From Evernia prunastri (lineage: Eukaryota; Ascomycota; Lecanoromycetes; Lecanorales; Parmeliaceae): DNA of 64,000 nt. A model generated the notes under the pieces. That model was given only the letters and a program-made list of their open reading frames with translations, made no database searches and was not told the DNA's origin. Shown here piece by piece: positions 10,747-23,173 of this stretch; position 1 is the first letter of the stretch; each line of letters opens with the position of its first letter. The stretch lies in the NCBI GenBank assembly GCA_003184365.1, contig NKYR01000010.1:248001-312000 (forward strand), read 5' to 3'. The position numbers were made by a program, and so were the translations under genes.

Positions 10747-13700
10747 ATGCGTCGCGAAGATAGTCCTAAGAGGCGCAAACTTGACTCAGACCGGTTCGCC
10801 GTACCATCAAGACCGTCGACTGCAAAGACGGTCCGCTCAGCCCAAACGCCATTGCACAGTAGAAGTAACGGGAACCAGACACCATATATACAGAGGAATG
10901 GATTCAGGAATACGCCTGCATCGTCGACACCTCAAGCCTCCAAATATGCCTCTACGCCGCGCCAAAAGGAATTTGACGGACCGGAGCCGTTTGTCAATGA
11001 GGAAGACTCCAACGCTCTAGACCGAGACTGGTATGCTGGGGACGAGTTTGGGCACACGCTGGGTGACGAGTCCCATAATCCTTTCGGATCAGATGCGTCA
11101 TGGGCCAACCGACAAGCAGAAGCTGCCCTGGCCGAGAAGAAAAAGGGAAGCCGAGTCAGCGCAAAGGCTGTCCAAAAACAACGGGACGTGGATGCTTGGG
11201 AGACCAATCGATTGCTCACTTCTGGTGTTGCGCAACGCAGAGATCATGACGCCGACTTTGAGGATGACGAGGAGGCTACAAGGGTGCACTTGTTGGTTCA
11301 TGATATCAAGCCGCCATTTCTAGATGGCCGAAAGATCTTCACCAAGCAGCTCGATCCAGTGCCAGCAGTGAGGGACCCTCAAAGTGACATGGCTGTCTTT
11401 AGTCGTAAAGGAAGCAAAGTGGTGAAGGAAAAGAGGCAGCAAAAGGAAAGACAGAAGCAGGCGCAAGAGGCTACGAACATGGCTGGCACTGCCTTGGGGA
11501 ACCTCATGGGCGTCAAAGAGGACGAAGGGGACAGTGCGGCGCCCGCCCCGGGCGAAGAAGAGGTCAAGAGCGGCAATAAATTTGCAGAACACCTGAAGAA
11601 GAACGAAGGACAAAGCCTGTTTAGTAAGAGCAAAACGCTTCGAGAGCAAAGAGAATATCTCCCTGCATTTGCGGTCCGGGAAGAGCTACTTCGAGTGATA
11701 CGAGACAACCAAGTGGTCATCGTGGTGGGGCAGACTGGTTCTGGGAAGACCACCCAGCTTACCCAGTTTCTCTACGAAGACGGCTACGCGCAATCAGGAC
11801 TCATCGGATGCACGCAGCCTCGAAGAGTAGCAGCCATGAGTGTCGCTAAACGAGTTAGTGAAGAGATGGAAGTCAAGCTTGGCGGACTAGTTGGCTATGC
11901 CATTCGTTTCGAAGACTGTACCAGCAAAGAGACTGCTATCAAGTACATGACTGATGGGGTGCTCCTCCGTGAGTCTCTCAACGAACCCGACCTCGACAGA
12001 TACTCTTGCATCATAATGGACGAGGCTCACGAACGCGCTCTCAATACGGATGTGCTCATGGGCCTGATAAAGAAGGTTCTCGCTCGACGGCGAGATTTGA
12101 AGCTAATAGTTACTTCTGCCACCATGAATTCGGATCGATTCTCGCGTTTCTATGGTGGAGCCCCGGAATTCTTCATTCCCGGGCGTACTTTTCCTGTTGA
12201 TATACAATACTCCCGAACGCCTTGCGAAGACTATGTGGACAGCGCTGTCAAGCAAGTCTTGGCCATTCACGTGTCCCAGCCTGCGGGAGATATCCTGGTC
12301 TTCATGACCGGCCAAGAGGATATCGAAATTACCTGCGAGCTTGTGGAGGAGCGACTAAAGCTGCTCAACGACCCACCAAAGTTGAGCATTCTCCCCATAT
12401 ACAGTCAGATGCCCGCGGATCTACAGGCGAAGATTTTCGAAAAGGCAGCGCCTGGCGTGCGCAAAGTCATTGTAGCCACAAACATCGCTGAAACTAGTCT
12501 GACCGTGGACGGTATCATGTATGTCGTCGACGCTGGCTTCTCGAAGCTCAAAGTCTACAACCCTCGAATGGGCATGGACGCTCTGCAGATTACGCCGATC
12601 TCCCAGGCCAATGCATCTCAGCGTGCTGGACGTGCGGGAAGGACAGGACCGGGCAAATCATTTCATTTGTTCACCGAGACAGCATTCAAGGACGAATTCT
12701 ATATCCAGACCATACCCGAGATTCAAAGAACCAACCTAGCTAATACTGTCCTATTGTTGAAGTCACTGGGCGTCAAAGACCTTCTGGATTTCGACTTCAT
12801 GGACCCCCCACCGCAAGATACGATCACGACTTCGCTCTTCGACTTGTGGGCCCTTGGAGCTCTAGATAACATCGGTGACCTCACCCCGATGGGCAAGAAG
12901 ATGACCGCGTTCCCAATGGACCCTTCACTCGCTAAGCTGATTATCACCTCAGAGGAATACGGCTGCAGTGAGGAAATGCTGACTATTGTCTCCATGCTCT
13001 CGGTGCCAAGCGTCTTCTACCGCCCAAAGGAGCGACAGGAGGAGTCAGACGCTGCACGGGAAAAATTCTTCGTCTCTGAATCAGACCATCTGACGCTTCT
13101 CCACGTCTACACGCTATGGAAAGCAAACGGCTACTCTGACGGCTGGTGCATACGGCACTTCCTCCATCCAAAGGCGGTGAGGCGAGCTAAGGAGATTCGA
13201 GAGCAATTGCACGACATCATGAAAGTTCAGAAGATGGAATTGACCAGTTGCGGTACTGATTGGGATGTCATACGCAAATGCATTTGTTCAGGATATTATC
13301 ATCAGGCTGCTAAACAGAAGGGTGTTGGAGAATACATCAATCTGAGGACTAGCGTCACTGTCCAATTACACCCGACGAGTGCATTATATGGGTCGGGCTT
13401 CATGCCTGACTACGTGGTTTATCATGAGCTCATCCTCACTTCGAAGGAGTACATGTCCACTGTCACTGCTGTGGATCCACACGTAAGTAACGTCATCACT
13501 CTCAATATTTACACACATGCTCACTGCTTTTATAGTGGCTTGCTGAACTTGGGGGGGTCTTCTACTCGGTGAAAGAAAAGGGTTACTCGGCTCGCGAGAA
13601 GCGAGTCACAGAACATGAATTCAACCGAAAGATGGAAATCGAGGCGAGGATGGCTGAAGACAAGGAGTGCGAGGTTCAAAGAATCGCGAAAGCGGCGGAG

Positions 13701-13805
13701 CTTGGGGCCGCCGTCAAAAGGCCAGTCACTTCTGCGATCAAGCGTGTGTCAACTCAGGGGGCAGTGAAGAGACCTTTGACACCCAGGGTTGGGCGAGGCT
13801 TCTAA
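10747..13805 (+). CDS. PRP16: Pre-mRNA splicing DEAH-box ATP-dependent RNA helicase Prp16
   Basis: Exons 10747-13482 and 13536-13805 (53-nt intron with GTAAGT donor and TATAG acceptor) give 1001 aa. The first 300 residues are charged and disordered. Motif I is GQTGSGKTTQ near residue 327, motif II is DEAH near 424, motif III is SAT, and motif VI is QRAGRAGRTGPG. HA2/ratchet and OB domains follow. The second exon supplies the conserved WLAELGGVFYSVKEKG segment and a basic Arg/Lys tail. Known role: remodelling the spliceosome after the first transesterification step. Length and the sequence after motif VI (IPEIQRTNLANTVLLLKSLG) fit Prp16 rather than Prp2, Prp22 or Prp43; this subfamily choice rests on overall resemblance. 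Confidence 0.93.
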
Positions 13806-15053
13806 TGGTCTGTGCGTCTAATCAAAAGGTCCTGAGGATGGGACGGACTAGCACGCCGCAAGGTCTTGTCAAGGTTCAATTCACCGTCCGAACCAATGTG
13901 AAGGTCCCAGACTGATTTTCCCTCTCAAATGTCAGATTCACGGCATTTTAAAATCTCTCTCGCTCTAAGTATGGGTGATCTATGCCGCCACTTGATGTAG
14001 ACCGGGCATGGAAGCCTCTTTAAAGTAACGCTGAGAAGAACCCATTCAGAATACCATCCAGCTTCCAGCGCAAACGTTCATATCGCCTCTCGAAGCATAC
14101 CGCATATCCATATAAACTAGCCCCAAGGCGGACTTGCTCTCTCCCACATCCCCTCGCTACCTTAGTCTCCGCGACCGGATAAACAGGATGCAGATCGCTG
14201 ACAGCTACGACGAACATGCCCTCGATCATGCCGAAAGCAGGCTGCTGTGCGATCACACCCGTTCCCATGGAGACTTCGGGGAACCATTGCATCTACGCCA
14301 GGCACAAGGCCAACCAGGAACGTAACGCTTGAACTTTGAGGATTGATTGCTATATGTATTTCTCGGCGGGTTCTCTGTAAATGTTTCAAGCCGTGCCGAG
14401 CTGAATCGTCGAATCCATTTGGAGCGCTGATCGACCCTCATCATCCCGCCGTCGCTGCGCCTTTTGCTCATTCCAGCCTAACGTTTCGGCAGCTAGCTTC
14501 GCTAAAGAGCGTAGATAACGCGTATCTTTCGGCTTCGTGACCCTGCATGGACGGGTGGCATGCTCGTCGTGACAGTGAGTGTGGTGGTGTGGGGGCAGTG
14601 GCCACAGTCTTTCGCTTGGCTCAGCGTTCGTCTTCGAAGGTTGGTATTATGTTTCGCGGCTGTCCTCCAGAGGTAAGATTTCCTTTCGTCGAGCGTCGGC
14701 GGCAGAATGAGCTGAAGAGACGTTCTTGTAAGCAGTTACCTCGGATATGGATTTTCAAGCAAAATTCGCAAGCGCCCGTTTGGTCGACGACATTATGATC
14801 ATTTCTCAAAAGCGCGCTGTACCGATTGGATTGAAGCCAGAACGAATTCCCGGCGAGCTCAAGAGGCATCACGGGGCAATTGCGTTCTGCACTGCCTTAG
14901 TCGTACAGGCGTCATCTGATCTGTGTCCGAGTGGAGTGTAGATCTTCAAAGCTTAGGTCGCACTCCCAGAAGTTCAATCCCACTTGCCGGCAGTGGAATG
15001 AAGCGAAGGATGTTCCAGCGTCCCCATGGTAGCTGTCCTCTCCAAAGTGGCGT
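13806..15053. other. Intergenic region with one weak minus-strand coding candidate
   Basis: About 1.25 kb. The frame 14292-14020 on the minus strand has a protein-like run (SLYGYAVCFERRYERLRWKL and a hydrophobic end), but no family match and no convincing upstream exon. The plus-strand frame at 14747-14941 is equally unsupported. I list no gene here. Confidence 0.4.
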
Positions 15054-15812
15054 TCAATGGGAATCGCGACTCTCCTCCGACTCCGCGACGACTGCATCAA
15101 GCTCGGCTTTCTGCAATCTCTCCAGCGATGCAGCCTTTTCCTTGCTCATTCTGTCCGCTTCGGCTTCTTGAAGGGCTACATCCCGTTGAGCGGCTGCCGT
15201 ATCTCCCTTTGCAGAACTGGGGGTCGAAGAAATCGCCTTGGAATCCCGAGCGAAGACCTCCTCGGCCGCGTCCAGCGCGACCTTGAGCTTCCGCACGCCT
15301 TGAACTATCTTCGTCGTATCAAAGGACGCCTTTCCAAACTCCTCCAGCTCGTGCTCAGCGTCCTCCAATGTCCGACGGACGCTCCTTTTGGGATCGTCAT
15401 TGTAAGCTGGCTGGGTGCTGTCTCGAAATTCGCGCACCTTTTGCAGGAGGCTTTTCGCGGCGATCGTTGCCGACCAATTTGCTTCAATGTCGCTCGGTGT
15501 GTCTCCGGAAAGCTTGTCATATACAGGCGTTTCGTAGAGCTCGGTCATGCCACCCCCAATAACGGTCTGGTCGATGGGTTCGTAGGCGTATGCCATGACT
15601 CTTTCCCTGAGGGAATGTTCTGCAGCATGGTTGCGACTGAGGAAGAGTAGGAGGAGGATGAAGGTGGATACGGTAAGCAATGTGCCTAAGTATTTAGGCG
15701 ATGAGACGAGCATGTTGACAAGATTGGGGATTCCAACGACAAGGACAACGACAAGGAGATGGGAGCGGAGGGGAACAGACGAGAGATATATGTTGCCCCA
15801 GCTCACAAACAA
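15054..15812 (-). CDS. Hypothetical two-helix membrane protein with coiled-coil tail, 252 aa
   Basis: A single frame. Two hydrophobic helices lie near the N-terminus, about residues 17-37 (LLVVVLVVGIPNLVNMLV) and 42-59 (LGTLLTVSTFILLLLFL). About 190 residues of charged, mostly helical sequence follow, with heptad-like stretches around ARRTLEDAEHELEEF and the last 60 residues (AAAQRDVALQEAEADRMSKE). The likely topology is a membrane hairpin with a cytosolic coiled coil. The start is uncertain: Met1 at 15812 precedes a short atypical segment, and Met34 would remove the first helix. I do not recognise the family. Confidence 0.6.
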   Translation of the reverse strand: MFVSWGNIYLSSVPLRSHLLVVVLVVGIPNLVNMLVSSPKYLGTLLTVSTFILLLLFLSRNHAAEHSLRERVMAYAYEPIDQTVIGGGMTELYETPVYDKLSGDTPSDIEANWSATIAAKSLLQKVREFRDSTQPAYNDDPKRSVRRTLEDAEHELEEFGKASFDTTKIVQGVRKLKVALDAAEEVFARDSKAISSTPSSAKGDTAAAQRDVALQEAEADRMSKEKAASLERLQKAELDAVVAESEESRDSH

Positions 15813-17562
15813 TTATTTACGATATATGAAACAGACTACCTACCTGGCTGTGCTCAATACCCATATTATATTGATCACTATTTCAATTTGACAGACTTGT
15901 TTAATAACTAGAAGTAAAACCATTTCTCAGTAGGAAACCATCATTTATTCCTACCAATTTACAGTACTTGGACGGTTGCCAGTTGGACCCTATGGCAACA
16001 TCCAACACAACTTCAACTGGTGAGACAGAAGGGCAATCTGCTCAAAGCCGATAGCGGCATAGCGTCGCCTGCGCTCCCGCTTGTTTGTTCTTGGCTTCTT
16101 GCCATGTTTCAGACCCTAGATCTTTCCTGGGTACCTGTCACACGCTAACCCTAAGGTATCTCAGGTATACCTACCTACCTACCCAGGTGCAGGTAGGTAA
16201 GGTAAGGTAAGGTAGGTCCAGACACAGGATGCGTAGCCCTAGCCTATTAAACTCCGTGCGCTCACCGAGGCAAAGGGTATACCAATGTTCGCACAGTATA
16301 TAGTTTTGAACGATGAAGTAGACGTGCTGTATCAAGTGTATCAGACCATCTATTTGGAGGGGCAAAAGGTATGTGTCGACAGATCTGGGTTGAATCTTTT
16401 TAGGGGGTAAGACCTGCAGCTATGGATGATTGAGTTATTAGTCACACTGTTGTCACATGCTATGATATGATATTTGCCATCACCAATTATACAGGGTCCA
16501 GCAACTATTATGGGATAGAAGAGAGAGATGGGGAGAGACTCAGAAATCAGACCGAGGCATCTCATTACTACAGGTACTACATAGTAGGTTACGGCCGAAA
16601 CAGTTGTCCTTTTTGGCAGCAAAGTTCCATCAATCAATGGATTCAATGCCGGTTACTCCAACGATAGAATCCAATAACAATAATACAAACATCCGGGCCA
16701 GACTGTCAAGAGGGTACCTTAAGGCTAGAACTTATAAGTGTCCTTTGCCATATACATACAGGATCAACTGCCTTTGTCAGATGCACAGACATGACTTCCC
16801 CCTCCCTTCTTCCCTCCATCCCATGGAAATCCTCTAGAATACATGCCAGTTCTTTTCAACTAGCTTACTCAAGGCTTGGTGAATGCCCAAGGATAGGTAA
16901 GCACTTGCTGGATCAATGTTTGTGCTGCTAAATCTGCTGATGACAAGGGTGTGCATGTACCTCCCAGCTTTAATGTCGCTGCACGATCAATGACAATACT
17001 CTAATATTGAAGCTTGTTAGCACTTCATACCTATGTTGTTCCCTCTCTCATACCTATTTAGCCATGCAATAATAATCATACAGTCTTGCCACATGCTGGA
17101 GGAGCCCTACCTTACGTGCTGACGCTAGATTTAACTCCAAATGGCTAGCTGCCGGATGATCGACAAAGGTACGAGGCGGGAGAAGAATATTGGGGGCATC
17201 TACTTTTTGGCCGTAGAGCCTCAAATTCTCCGACTTTCTATCTTCCCCGCGCCGTCGCATTGACGATCCACCTTCGGAATTGGTATCTATCGCCGTGAAT
17301 ATCTCCATATGTACCGCATGAAGCTTTGTGACTCCCATGAAAGAATAGAAATCTAGTGTTGCCCGTGGTGGACGGCGGGGGGAAACTCTCCTTAGGTATG
17401 CTGGTGAAGTATCAACGGAAACTGGATTCTGTAGAAACCATTCGAACATCCAAAAGTGAGCCCATCTTCTGATGTTTTTGACACTTGCCTTCACCAACAT
17501 GAACTACTTCCATCATACCTTATCACCTTATTACCGTAACAACAACCATCAATAACGCTGTC
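15813..17562. other. Long intergenic region upstream of the STE20 kinase
   Basis: About 1.75 kb, probably including the kinase promoter and leader. It has a TAGG/CCTA repeat island (listed separately). A 148-codon minus-strand frame at 17500-17054 has no family resemblance and ends only 63 bp before the kinase start; I treat it as chance. Confidence 0.5.
16167..16218. repeat. CCTA/TAGG microsatellite forming an imperfect inverted repeat
   Basis: Three CTAC units read rightward, then a short spacer (AGGTGC), then GGTAGG and several GGTAA units. The two halves can pair as a GT/AC hairpin. Shorter copies of the same motif recur in other intergenic segments of the window (near 8640, 15838, 21452, 38088 and 42360). 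Confidence 0.7.
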
Positions 17563-20500
17563 ATGGGCCTCTTCCAAGGCCTCATGAATGCTGTGGCTCC
17601 TCGAATCGATGATACGGCAGAAGCCTTGCAGGAGGGTCTCGCAAATCTGACCTGGGCTAATAGTAGCTATAGAAATCCCGCTGCGCCACAACCCTTACCA
17701 GCAACCCCTGTGCGGACAGACATTCCGCTGAGAGTAGACACTCCTCCCCCGCCGGTTCCTGAGAGGAACCCTACTCGCCCAGGTTATACTTTTAGAATCC
17801 AACAAATTCAGCAGAAGCATCAACTTGACCCAGAGCGTTCCACTTCCGAGGGTCCACCAGTCACTCACCAAGACGCTTCAGACATCGCGCAGCGTCATCT
17901 AGAGCATCGGAGGCGAGCGACTTCACCGAGTGACGCCGAGGTTAGTAAGTTCCTTCGTGAGACTCGTCTAGGCGTTCAACGGCGCGAGACTTCGCCAGAT
18001 AGTCGTAGAGACAATCCGACCATCCAGGAGGTGGGCAACCGGAGAGCTTTTCCATTCGTCCATCAAGGTCTTCACCATCCGCAACCAATACGCGTAATCT
18101 CCGACATGGCTGGGACCAGACGCACTGGTTATCTCGACGTCGCTGCCGCAAATACTCAGCGCATCACCCCGCATCAGATTTTTCTGAAAGGCCAGGTCAA
18201 GAGACAACAGGATGCAACCGATGAGTGGGCGCGTCGGACCGGCAAGTCTGCTCCGCCGTACCAGTTCGAAGACTTCATCGGGAAGGGTGCCTATGGGCGA
18301 GTCTTCAGAGCGTAAGTCCCAGTTCTCAATCTTCTCATCATCCGGACATACCGCGGTTGAGAACTGTCTCTTTTGTACCGTCTCACACCCACCAAAGCCA
18401 CGGAAGTAGAGGTCTTCTCGTCTGTTGCAGACCAATATCCTGCTTACTTTTGCAGCCAAATCACTCGACCCACTACTAGATATTGCTAATGCTTAAGCTA
18501 ACATATCCTTGATAGGGTACATAAAGTCTCCCAACAACAGTTTGCCATCAAGGTTATGGACGCGGATGCGGTGGACATCCGAGCCAACGCAAAATTCCGG
18601 GACGAAAGCATCAAAGAGTTTATGCACGAGACTAAAGTTCTCCAAAAACTATCTGGAGCGCCGAACGTCAATCAGATTTTTGATGTAATGGAAGTAGAGG
18701 CTCAGCTTTGGATCATCAGCGAATATGTTCCCGGTGGCAGTGTGAAAACGCTGGTATGTCGCGAACCCAGAATTGTCTCCTCGGGCCATCTTTGAGCCCT
18801 ATTCTAGGCATCAAGGTTCAAAGGAAATGCTAATGACTGATAGATGCAAGGCACGGGAGGAAAGTTAGACGAGTCCTACATTTTGGTCATTGCTCGCGAG
18901 GTAGCAGAAGGTCTTAAGGCAATTCACAATTCCGGCATAATACACAGAGACCTGAAAGGTGAGGCCTGGCACTAAAGTCTTTCTCTTAATGAAGCCTTCC
19001 CCAAACAATACTTCTATCTGGGATTAAAGGTTGACTGACCTTGCCTCGTGCAGCTGCCAATATCATGGTGCATGAAGAGGGCCGAGTTCAGATCATCGAT
19101 TTCGGTGTTTCTGGTTTGATGGAAACGAAGACCGACAGACGCGGAACTATAATTGGCACTTTCAACTGGATGGCCCCAGAATTACTGAAGCACGCCAAAG
19201 CAGACCTGGGAGATGATCGACAAGCCCCTGACGGGACAAAGTTCGGTATTGAGGTGAGTGATTGACATTTCAAAAGTGACATTGCGGCTTGGCTCGAGAC
19301 AGAGGCTGACAACTCTATCAGATCGATGTCTGGTCTTATGGCTGTACTCTGTTCGAAATGGCTAAAGGAAGACCACCAAACGCGGGATTAATGGGTGCGC
19401 GTCAAATAGAGTCGATGCTAAAGCGCAATAACCCAAAGCTGAAGCCTGAAGATGGATTCTCACAGGGACTATGCGATCTGGTGGCATATGTGCTGGAACT
19501 GAAACCCGAAAGACGCCCGTCTATGGACGATGTCCTCCGGCATCCGTACATCCACGAGACGGAAAAAACACATCCAACAACCACACTTCGCAAATTAATT
19601 AGAGTGTACGAAGATTGGGCATCATCAGGAGGTCAACGTCAATCGTTGATCCAGCCTTCTGGAGCAGCCGCTGCTGAGTTTCCCGAAGACCCGAAAGATC
19701 TTGGAGATTGGAGGTTTAGTGTGGTGAATATTGGAGACTCGGCTTACGATAACGTCGATAACCCGATACCATCATTCCCCCTTGACCCAGCAATGGATCC
19801 TACCATGGATCTAGAGTTAGCACAACGAGAAGAGAACAATCTCAATTCATTGATTCCAGATTCCTCCTACACGCCAGACACCTCGCCACGGTTACACGGC
19901 AGTCTGGCAGACCACCCCGACGACAACATTGATCTGGGCCACGGCGTTACAATGAAGACCACGGCATCAGAAGAATCTCGCATTCGAGGAGTTGGTGCCC
20001 GCTTTGCAGATTTCTTTGAGGGCGCAGGCTACTCGGGCTCAGAAGCCACTCGTCCTCGCTCCGATCTACTGCTCCGCAATGATACTTCGGAATCCGATGC
20101 TAGTCAAAAAGAAAACAGCAGGAAGAAGACGAACTTTCGGGGCACCCCAGTGGACACAGCTCGAGCAAATCAAAGCGAACAATCCATGGAGCAAAACGAC
20201 CGAGACGCTCGTCGCGGAACATTACTGCAAACCTGGGACTTCGATTCGGCCTCTAGACCAGCTCCAGAGCCTCAGCATGAGCTCGCCCCAGGACCAAGCA
20301 TCATTCCTGACTGGAATCAGAACCCTCCGGACCCTAAGCACAGCTTTGAGGATCTTGGGGCACCAGGCGATGACGTCGAGGTGGCCGGACACCCTTATGC
20401 CTTTCCCAGTCGTCCAGTGCTTCACCATTACGCAACAGCTCCAAGTGAGCCTCACATGCTTCATGACAGCATCGATACCGCGACTTCTCGCCAGACTCTC

Positions 20501-21109
20501 GACCTGGACGCTCTCATGAACGAGGGTATGTATGATTACAACGCTCCGCCACCGCAACAGTACGGCCACAACCCTCCATCGCCACAGCAGTACACCGCTC
20601 CAGCTCCATACCAATCATACACCAACGCCGCTGGCCCTGCACCCATGATGGACCCGGATGACTATGGCTACGGTGCACCTTCCCCACGCAATGACTACCA
20701 CATCGACTCGATCAGCCCTACCACCAGAGCCGACTCAGACCACGATCAGTCTCAATACAGCACGATGACAGGATACCCAAACACAAACGGCACATCGTCA
20801 TACGATCTCACCGAACGCGCACGCGGCACCTACAACGGCCTCTCGCACACGCCGACAGACAGCATCAACGGCTCCATGCCCGACGAGTTCCCCCGCCCCA
20901 GCCCGCCGAGCGCGGCCGCCATGGCCGCCGACGCCCCCACCGAGGCCCTGGAGGCTGAACTCTTGCGGCTCTCCACCGCGTGGGAACGGTGGCTGCGCAG
21001 GATCGCCGAAGAATGGGCCGATGACATGGACGGGGAGACGACGGACACGGCTGGGGAGGACAGCGGGGACAATACCGGGCTGGACGACAACCAGGCTTGG
21101 ACCTCTTGA
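17563..21109 (+). CDS. STE20-family (germinal-centre-kinase-like) serine/threonine protein kinase, 1029 aa
   Basis: Exons 17563-18311, 18516-18753, 18844-18958, 19054-19253 and 19322-21109 join in frame; the introns are 204, 90, 95 and 68 nt. A disordered N-terminal extension of about 230 residues precedes the kinase domain. The P-loop GKGAYG lies at 240-245, the catalytic Lys in FAIK is 262, HRDLK spans 363-367 and DFG 383-385. The activation-segment end GTFNWMAPE is typical of STE20/GCK kinases. The domain ends near 530. About 500 residues of Pro/Gln/Asp-rich tail follow. I see no CRIB or PH motif, which argues against a PAK. Fungal GCK-type kinases act in septation, polarity and MAPK input; the pathway here is not determinable. 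Confidence 0.92.
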
Positions 21110-21602
21110 GGGGCCGTGTATTGCGCAAAGTCTATGGTGAGGCAGCGAGCGATAACCGTGAATATGGCGCGAATCGGTGGTTTTTAATACGGGTGCTTTA
21201 CGGCTGGATATACCCCCCCTGGCGTCAGGAGCCGATCATTGTGGATGGTCACGCGGTCGTCGTCTTCATGATGTCTTGATCTTTATCAGTTTTAATTCGA
21301 GAAAATAGACTGGTAATCAAAACCTCCAGTGCACTCTAACCGTTCATGGAGCTTGCAAAGTAAAGGCCGTGATCCAATACGTACACCGCAAAAGTGTTTA
21401 CAGGTCTTCCTAAAAGCTACTTGAAGGGGTACTCGCCCCGTTGACGAACAGGTAGGTAGGTGTATTGTGAATGGCTAGCACAACGTCGCTATGAAACAAA
21501 TCATACATTTGACCATTGGTTCGCTGTAGAAACTATGTACAACAGCCCAATCAAACGAACGCCTATGCGACAATCACAATCTCCAACTTTCTATGCTGAA
21601 TT
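21110..21602. other. Intergenic region between convergent genes
   Basis: Shared 3' region of the STE20 kinase and the complex I 49-kDa gene. It has a short TAGG repeat near 21452. Nothing else supported. Confidence 0.5.
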
Positions 21603-23173
21603 CTATCGGTCGACTTCCCCAAACACCTGCAATCACTCAGTCAGCAAGGCCATCGCACCAGCACGCCAGCAGGAAGCAGACTCACCAGATCCATCGTCCC
21701 GATAATCGCCACCGCATCCGCCAAGAGATGCCCCCGGCTGACCTGGTCGAAGCTTCCCAAATGCGCGAAGCCCGGCGCCCTGATCTTACACCTGTACGGC
21801 CTCTCGCTGCCGTCGCTCACGACGAAAACACCCATCTCTCCCTTCGGTGCCTCGATCGCGCTGTAAGTCTCCCCCGGAGGGACGGTGTAGCCTTTTGTGA
21901 AGAGCAGGAAGTGGTGGATCAAAGCTTCCATGTTTTCCTTCATCGCTGCTCGGGGAGGCGGGGAGATCTTGTAGTCTTCGACTCGGATGGGGCCCGGTGG
22001 CATCTTGTTGAGGCATTGGTGGATGATGCGGAGAGATTGGCGGAACTCTTCCATACGGCAGAGGTAGCGATCGTAGCAGTCTCCATTTATCCCAACGGGT
22101 ACGTCGAACTCTACCTGATCGTATGCATCGTACGGTTGACTTTTGCGTACATCCCAAGGCACACCGCTTCCTCGAAGCATGACGCCGGAGAAAGAGTAAT
22201 TGAGAGCGTCGGCGGCCGAGACGACTCCGATGCCTTGGGTTCGGCCTTTCCAGATTCGGTTATCCGTAAGCAGTTCCTCGGTTTCGTCAATCCGGTCCCC
22301 AAACTGAGTCGCCCATTGGTAGATGTCGTCGAGGAGGCCGAGGGGAAGGTCTTGGTGGACGCCACCAGGACGGACGTAGGCGGCGTGAAGGCGAGCCCCA
22401 GACACACGCTCATAGAACTCCTGCCGTCCTCTTAGTTCCACTGCGCCTTGAGGGGCCGGGGGATAAACAGGTAGCACATGGGGGAGGTATCATACCATCA
22501 ACTTCTCCCTCTCTTCAAAACCCCACAAAAACGGCGTAAGGGCTCCCACATCCATAGCGTGACTAAGTACACTCATCAAATGGTTCAGCACTCTCGTAAT
22601 CTCTCCGAACAACGTCCTAATCCACTTCGCCCTCTCAGGCACCTCAATATTCAGCAGTTTCTCCACGGCGAGCGAAAAGCACTGCTCATTGGTCATCATA
22701 GACACGTAATCGAGACGATCGAAGTACGGCAACGCCTGCAGATAAGTCTTGTATTCTATTAACTTTTCCGTTCCGCGATGTAAAAGCCCGACATGTGGAT
22801 CGGCGCGGACAATCTCTTCGCCATTGAGTTCGAGGATCAAACGTAGCACACCATGGGCGGCCGGATGCTGGGGTCCAAAGTTTACTGTGTAGTGCCTGAT
22901 TTTGCGATTCTCGGCCACGTCCCCATCATCTGGGGTGAGGTTCATATGTTGGGGCTCATCAGGGTTTATGGGGTGGCCGAAGCGCTCGTCGACCGGAACG
23001 AGACGAGTGCCAGTTTGTTCGGCAGGCTGATCGGAGGGTGTGGCATAGTGGCGTGGCAATGAGGTTGCGATGGTTCTTCTGTAGCTGGGACGCGAGAGTG
23101 ATGTGCGTGAGGCGGGCCCGAGGCAAAGTCGTTTTGCTGAGTGCCCGGCCAAGCGGGCGAAGGGTAATGCCAT
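21603..23173 (-). CDS. NDUFS2: NADH:ubiquinone oxidoreductase 49-kDa subunit (NDUFS2 / NuoD), mitochondrial precursor
   Basis: Exons 23173-22496, 22420-21686 and 21626-21603 (introns 75 and 59 nt) give 478 aa. The last exon is only 24 nt and encodes VFGEVDR plus stop, the near-universal C-terminus of this subunit. The first 45 residues are rich in Arg/Ser/Ala and lack acid residues, a mitochondrial presequence. Conserved motifs include NFGPQHPAAHGVLRL, the HVGLLHRGTEKLIE loop that lines the quinone cavity, RVSGARLHAAYVRPGG, and the C-terminal KIRAPGFAHL and AIIGTMDL. It forms the ubiquinone-binding site of complex I with NDUFS7. It is divergent from RPC40 with 217 bp between starts. Confidence 0.98.

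Noticed and set aside
17054..17500. Minus-strand ORF of 148 codons upstream of the kinase
   Set aside because: No family resemblance; lies in the expected promoter/leader of the kinase.
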